From contig NZ_CP019893.1 of the NCBI RefSeq assembly GCF_002156705.1, positions 1,922,001 to 1,986,000 on the forward strand: DNA of 64,000 nt, in the 5' to 3' direction. The notes beneath the pieces were generated by a model. The model was given only the letters and a program-made list of their open reading frames with translations. It was not told the DNA's origin and made no database searches. The translations under genes and the position numbers were made by a program. The number at the start of each line of letters is the position of its first letter. Position 1 is the first letter of the stretch. The DNA comes from Natrarchaeobaculum aegyptiacum (GTDB taxonomy: Archaea; Halobacteriota; Halobacteria; Halobacteriales; Natrialbaceae). This document shows, one piece after another, positions 60,713 to 64,000 of this stretch.

Positions 60713-61351
60713 TCAGGCGAACAGGAACAGCCACACCAGATACGCGAGGACGAGGTACACCGCACGGTGGGCGAACACGGCTCGAGAGGGCAGCAACTTC
60801 CCCTTGTTCGCCCAGTTGACGAGCGTCTTGCTCATCATGATCGGTTTGAACAGGTCTCGTCGGCGAATCGGCTCACAGACCTCGAGCAGGTCGTCGATCC
60901 ACTCGAGAAACACCGTGAGCCGCTCGTCTTCGGGGCCGTCGCACTCGACGTAGGCGCTCAACTCGAGGTTCTGGCGGAACGCGACCTGCGTCAGGTTGGC
61001 CGATCCGATGACGACCGCGGGGTTCTCGCCGGTGCGGACGTACAGTTTCGCGTGGAGGAAGCCGTTGGGGTACTTGTAGAGGTGGACCTGGTCGCCGTCG
61101 TCGACGCTCCGTAACTCGCGGGCGATGGTCGGCGAGAACTGGTCTGCGGCTGGCCCGACGACGATCACGAGTTCGTTGTCACGGTTCCGTGAGAGGAAAT
61201 CCTCGATCTCAGAACGGAGCGCATGGTAGGCGTTGTAGGTGAAAAACCCCGTCACGAGGTAGATCGTCCCGTCCTCGGCGAAGAGACGTCTGATCTGGTC
61301 GTCGACGGTCTGGCTGCCCCAGCGGTTGTTGACGAGTTCGATGTCGCTCAC
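60713..61351 (-). CDS. Phospholipase D-like protein with C-terminal membrane helix
   Basis: The protein has one HKD-type motif, LHAKLYVRTGENPAVVIGSAN (H-x-K-x4...GSxN). The preceding part is typical of PLD-superfamily nuclease or helicase-associated domains. PLD enzymes use two HKD halves, so this 212-residue protein likely acts as a dimer. The C-terminus is a hydrophobic helix (AVYLVLAYLVWLFLFA), which would anchor it. The GTG at 61351 has an ideal Shine-Dalgarno (GGAGGTG, six bases upstream) and is chosen over a GTG at 61360. Confidence 0.8.
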   Translation of the reverse strand: MSDIELVNNRWGSQTVDDQIRRLFAEDGTIYLVTGFFTYNAYHALRSEIEDFLSRNRDNELVIVVGPAADQFSPTIARELRSVDDGDQVHLYKYPNGFLHAKLYVRTGENPAVVIGSANLTQVAFRQNLELSAYVECDGPEDERLTVFLEWIDDLLEVCEPIRRRDLFKPIMMSKTLVNWANKGKLLPSRAVFAHRAVYLVLAYLVWLFLFA

Positions 61352-61489
61352 GTCGTCCACCTCCGTTCGGTCGCATCACTCTTCGACGAGGGTCGGCATA
61401 TGCTTTCCGTGAGTTTGACATTCACTTCCTCTCGACCGAAAGAGCGTTTGAGAACGTCCGTATTTTGTGGACGAACATTGGCCGACCGG

Positions 61490-62095
61490 TCAGACGAGGT
61501 ACCGTTCCGGCACGTACCGCCTGAGCCCTGCTGGAAGGAATCGCACTCCCCAGCAGGCGACGTGCTCGAGCCGTTTTCGAGACACGGTGTACCCGATCGA
61601 GACGACCAGCAGGCCGCTGACCAGCAGTTCCCACTGGCCCTCGAGCGTGAACAGCAACGGAACTGCGAGGACGCCGGCGATTGCGAGATCTTCCGGGGAG
61701 CCGTCGTAGGGGATCACCCGACGTGGCGGGACCCAGCGGCCGCGGACGTGGTCGAAGACGGCGCGATCGGAGGGTGGGTTCTCCCACGGGCGGGCACCGA
61801 GGCCGCAACTGAGCACGTCGCCGTAGCAGTGCAGTGCAGCGGCGGCGAGGAACACGGCGAGGGCGATGGTCAGTGCGGACGGGGAAAGCAGCGCGAGCGG
61901 GAGAGCGGCGATCGCGCCGCCGGCGGCCACGACGGGTGCGTGGAACGTCTTCCGGTGGGTCGCGACGACGTCGAAGTCGGGGAGGATGCCGCCAGCGACG
62001 CCCGCGGCGAGCGCGACGGGTGCGTGATCGGGTGCGAAGAAGACGACCGGCAGGGCGATCAGGAGCCCCACCAGCGCGTGGGTCGTCACCATCAT
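61490..62095 (-). CDS. YdjM-like membrane-bound metal-dependent hydrolase family protein
   Basis: The 201-residue protein begins MMVTTHALVGLLIALPVVFF and has GILPDFDVVATHRKTFHAPV, the family's His/Asp landmarks, and about five membrane helices. It is a second member of the family seen at 21381-21902, but with clear sequence difference. The ATG at 62095 or 62092 is the start; the upstream extension is not hydrophobic and was not used. The reaction is unknown. Confidence 0.82.
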   Translation of the reverse strand: MMVTTHALVGLLIALPVVFFAPDHAPVALAAGVAGGILPDFDVVATHRKTFHAPVVAAGGAIAALPLALLSPSALTIALAVFLAAAALHCYGDVLSCGLGARPWENPPSDRAVFDHVRGRWVPPRRVIPYDGSPEDLAIAGVLAVPLLFTLEGQWELLVSGLLVVSIGYTVSRKRLEHVACWGVRFLPAGLRRYVPERYLV

Positions 62096-62219
62096 CGACC
62101 GATAACAGGGGCTATCGAACCAAAAACGCTCCGTCTGTGTGATCAGACTGTCTGGTGACAGGTCCTCGACTGGAACGATTCTCCGAATTCGAGACACACC
62201 GCGTCCGCTCGCCGCCTCG

Positions 62220-63821
62220 TCAGGCCTCGAGATCGTACAGCGCGCCGTACTTCTCGGTGACGTACTCGAGGAAGGGATCGGCGGTGAGCTCCTGCCCGGT
62301 CGCGCGTTCGATCAGTTCCTGGGTGGTGTAGCGTTTGCCGTGACGGTGGACGTTCTCGCGGAGCCAGCCGTTGAGGGCGTCGAAGTCACCCTCGCGGATA
62401 TCGTCGTCGAGGTCCCCGAGTTCGGCTTCGGCCGCGGCGTAGAGCTGGGCGGCGAGCACGGAGCCAAGCGAGTACGTCGAGAAGTACCCGAAGCTGCCGT
62501 GAGACCAGTGGATGTCCTGCAGGCAGCCCTCGGCGTCGGTCTCGGGACGAACGCCGAGGTACTCCTCGTACCTGTCGTTCCAGACCTGCGGGACCTCCGA
62601 GACCTCGAGGTCGCCCGAAATGAGATCGCGTTCGATCTCGAAGCGGATGACGATGTGGAGGTGGTAGGTGAGCTCGTCCGCCTCGACGCGGATGAGGTTG
62701 TCGTCGTAGACCTGGTTGGCCGACTCGTAGGCCTCGCGGGGGCTGACGTCCTCGAGTTCGGGGAATCGCTCACGGGCGGTCGGGAGAAAGTACTCCCAGA
62801 AGGCCTCCGACCGGCCCACGTGGTTCTCCCAGAGGCGAGACTGGGATTCGTGGACCGAGAGGTCACGGGCGTCGCCCAGCGGCGTGCCGTAGCCCTCGTC
62901 GGGCAGCCCGAGCGTGTAGTTCGCGTGGCCGAACTCGTGGATGGTCGAGGTGAGCGACCCGAGGAGGTCGTCCGCTTCGAATCGCGTCGTGACGCGGGCG
63001 TCGAACTGCGTCCCCGAGGAGAACGGGTGCGGGGCGGTGTCGAGTCGCCCGCGGGACCAGTCGTAGCCCAGCGCGTCGAGGGCGTCTCGCGCGAGCGCTT
63101 CCTGATCGTCGTCGTCGAACTGGCCTGCGAAGGCGTCGGTCTCGAGGTCGACCGCGCTCGCCTCGACCTGCTCGATGAGGGGAACGAGTTCGTCGCGCAG
63201 GCGCTCGAGCACCCGTTCTGCGGTCTCGAGGTCGATGTAGGGTTCGTAGTCGGCGAACAGGACCTCGTATGGGTCGGCGTCGGGGTCGATGCACTCGGCG
63301 TACTCCCGCTTGAGATCGACCAGCTTCTCGAGCGTGGGCGCGAAGGTCTCGAAGTCGTCGTTCTCCGTGGCCTCCTTCCAGACGGGGTGGGCGTTCGCCG
63401 TCGTCTCGGCGATCTCGGCGACGAGTTCCTCGGGGACGCTCGTCGCACGGTCGTACTCCCGGCGGACCTCGCGGACGACGGCGGTCTGGTCGCCCTCGAG
63501 CGTCCCGTCGTCGGCTTCGTTGTCGGCGGCCTCGCCATCGCCTGCGTCGCGGTCCTCGAGCGCTGCGAGCAGGTCGCCGGTCTCTTCGTCCGTGAGCAGT
63601 TCGTGGCTGATCGAGGAGAGTGTCGAGAGTTGCTGGGCGCGTGCGGGCGTCCCCTCGTCGGGCATTACGACTTCCTGGTCCCACTGGAGGACGCCGGCGG
63701 CGGCGCTCACGTTCGAGATGCGGCGGACGCGGTCTTCGAAGGCCTCGTAGGCGTCCGGCTGGGCGGTCTCGTCGCCGTCTGCCTCGGCGGCTGGGTCGCG
63801 CTGGGTGTCGTCGGTCGCCAT
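62220..63821 (-). CDS. M32 family metallocarboxypeptidase
   Basis: The 533-residue protein has the M32 HExxH zinc motif as HEFGH (residues 295-299; second-ligand E at about residue 325 in [10 protein letters not shown]). It also carries [19 protein letters not shown] and the N-terminal [14 protein letters not shown] that is diagnostic of the family. M32 enzymes remove C-terminal residues and are thermostable in archaea. It is cytosolic, with no signal peptide. The ATG at 63821 ([10 protein letters not shown]) is chosen over an in-frame start at 63875. An acidic insertion is seen at about residues 90-110. Confidence 0.93.
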   Translation of the reverse strand: MATDDTQRDPAAEADGDETAQPDAYEAFEDRVRRISNVSAAAGVLQWDQEVVMPDEGTPARAQQLSTLSSISHELLTDEETGDLLAALEDRDAGDGEAADNEADDGTLEGDQTAVVREVRREYDRATSVPEELVAEIAETTANAHPVWKEATENDDFETFAPTLEKLVDLKREYAECIDPDADPYEVLFADYEPYIDLETAERVLERLRDELVPLIEQVEASAVDLETDAFAGQFDDDDQEALARDALDALGYDWSRGRLDTAPHPFSSGTQFDARVTTRFEADDLLGSLTSTIHEFGHANYTLGLPDEGYGTPLGDARDLSVHESQSRLWENHVGRSEAFWEYFLPTARERFPELEDVSPREAYESANQVYDDNLIRVEADELTYHLHIVIRFEIERDLISGDLEVSEVPQVWNDRYEEYLGVRPETDAEGCLQDIHWSHGSFGYFSTYSLGSVLAAQLYAAAEAELGDLDDDIREGDFDALNGWLRENVHRHGKRYTTQELIERATGQELTADPFLEYVTEKYGALYDLEA

Positions 63822-64000
63822 ATGGGCCAGTACACCAGCCGTGGGCGTATCAACGTCGTGGTTTCGGAGACTCACGCGAGGCTCGACGATCTATCAGCCA
63901 TTCCGAGGTCGGGCAGCGCCCATCACGAGAGTGGAACGTGCAAGCCACGAACGGTTCCCCCTTCCTGACGTGTTCTCGGGTGCTATGGTTCTCGCATCCG
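63822..64000. other. Window end, promoter region of the M32 gene
   Basis: These 179 bases have no supported gene. ATG at about 63983 is followed by only six codons before the window ends, so whether a gene starts there cannot be told. Confidence 0.4.

Overview
The window is GC-rich DNA from a haloarchaeon (class Halobacteria, plausibly Natrialbales). The support is very acidic proteins, GTG starts, TATA-like boxes 24-30 bp before leaderless start codons, an ISH3-type transposase, a phiH1-type repressor, Tat signal peptides and haloarchaeal families such as the DUF5810/DUF5809 pair. No species can be named from sequence alone.

Layout. (1) 1-5.9 kb is a mobile or degraded integrated region: an ISH3-family transposase cut by the window edge, a possible PD-(D/E)XK-like protein, an orphan HicB, a phiH1-like winged-helix repressor, a zinc-ribbon/PadR fusion, small acidic proteins and a tyrosine recombinase with a palindromic operator candidate in its promoter. 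(2) 6.0-11.8 kb makes UDP-GlcNAc: a GlmU-like enzyme, GlmM, a second GlmU-like nucleotidyltransferase and GlmS. (3) 11.8-22.6 kb is a membrane/cell-surface cluster: DUF4350, MoxR ATPase, DUF58, DUF4129, DUF1616 and several polytopic proteins of unknown function.

(4) 22.7-30.1 kb is the most striking part, a complete-looking lasso-peptide (RiPP) locus. It has a free PqqD-type recognition element, a B2 transglutaminase-like peptidase, an asparagine-synthetase-like cyclase and a 48-residue precursor missed by a 60-residue ORF cutoff, with the leader pattern YxxPxL...G...T. Facing them are an HPr-kinase-like enzyme, an ABC exporter and a PF14907-type nucleotidyltransferase. The cyclase has Ser where the glutaminase Cys is expected, as suits a macrolactam synthetase that does not use glutamine. 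Four TATA-like boxes divide the locus into about four transcription units.

(5) 30.4-51.8 kb is an extracellular polysaccharide or glycan locus. It holds two proteins sharing a tail-fibre-like N-terminal domain (one fused to a PL14-like lyase domain), a nucleotide-sugar epimerase, a Wzx-like flippase, a FkbM methyltransferase, a large polytopic protein, a GT2 and five GT4 glycosyltransferases. Four of the GT4s form a duplicated two-gene module. It also has two ParB-like paralogues, a heparinase II/III-like protein, and WecC and WecB homologues that make UDP-ManNAcA. Regions 2 and 5 fit together: GlmS/GlmM/GlmU give UDP-GlcNAc, WecB/WecC convert it to UDP-ManNAcA, the glycosyltransferases and flippase assemble and export the glycan, and the two lyase-type enzymes could trim it.

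(6) 52-64 kb is mostly chromosomal housekeeping: tRNA-Lys(UUU) with a nearby partial copy of its 3' end (an att-like scar), an HTH/ParB-like regulator, RimI, DUF5810/DUF5809, a NUDIX hydrolase, an MFS transporter, HisG, a Tat lipoprotein, an SDR, a PLD-like membrane protein, a YdjM-like membrane hydrolase and an M32 carboxypeptidase.
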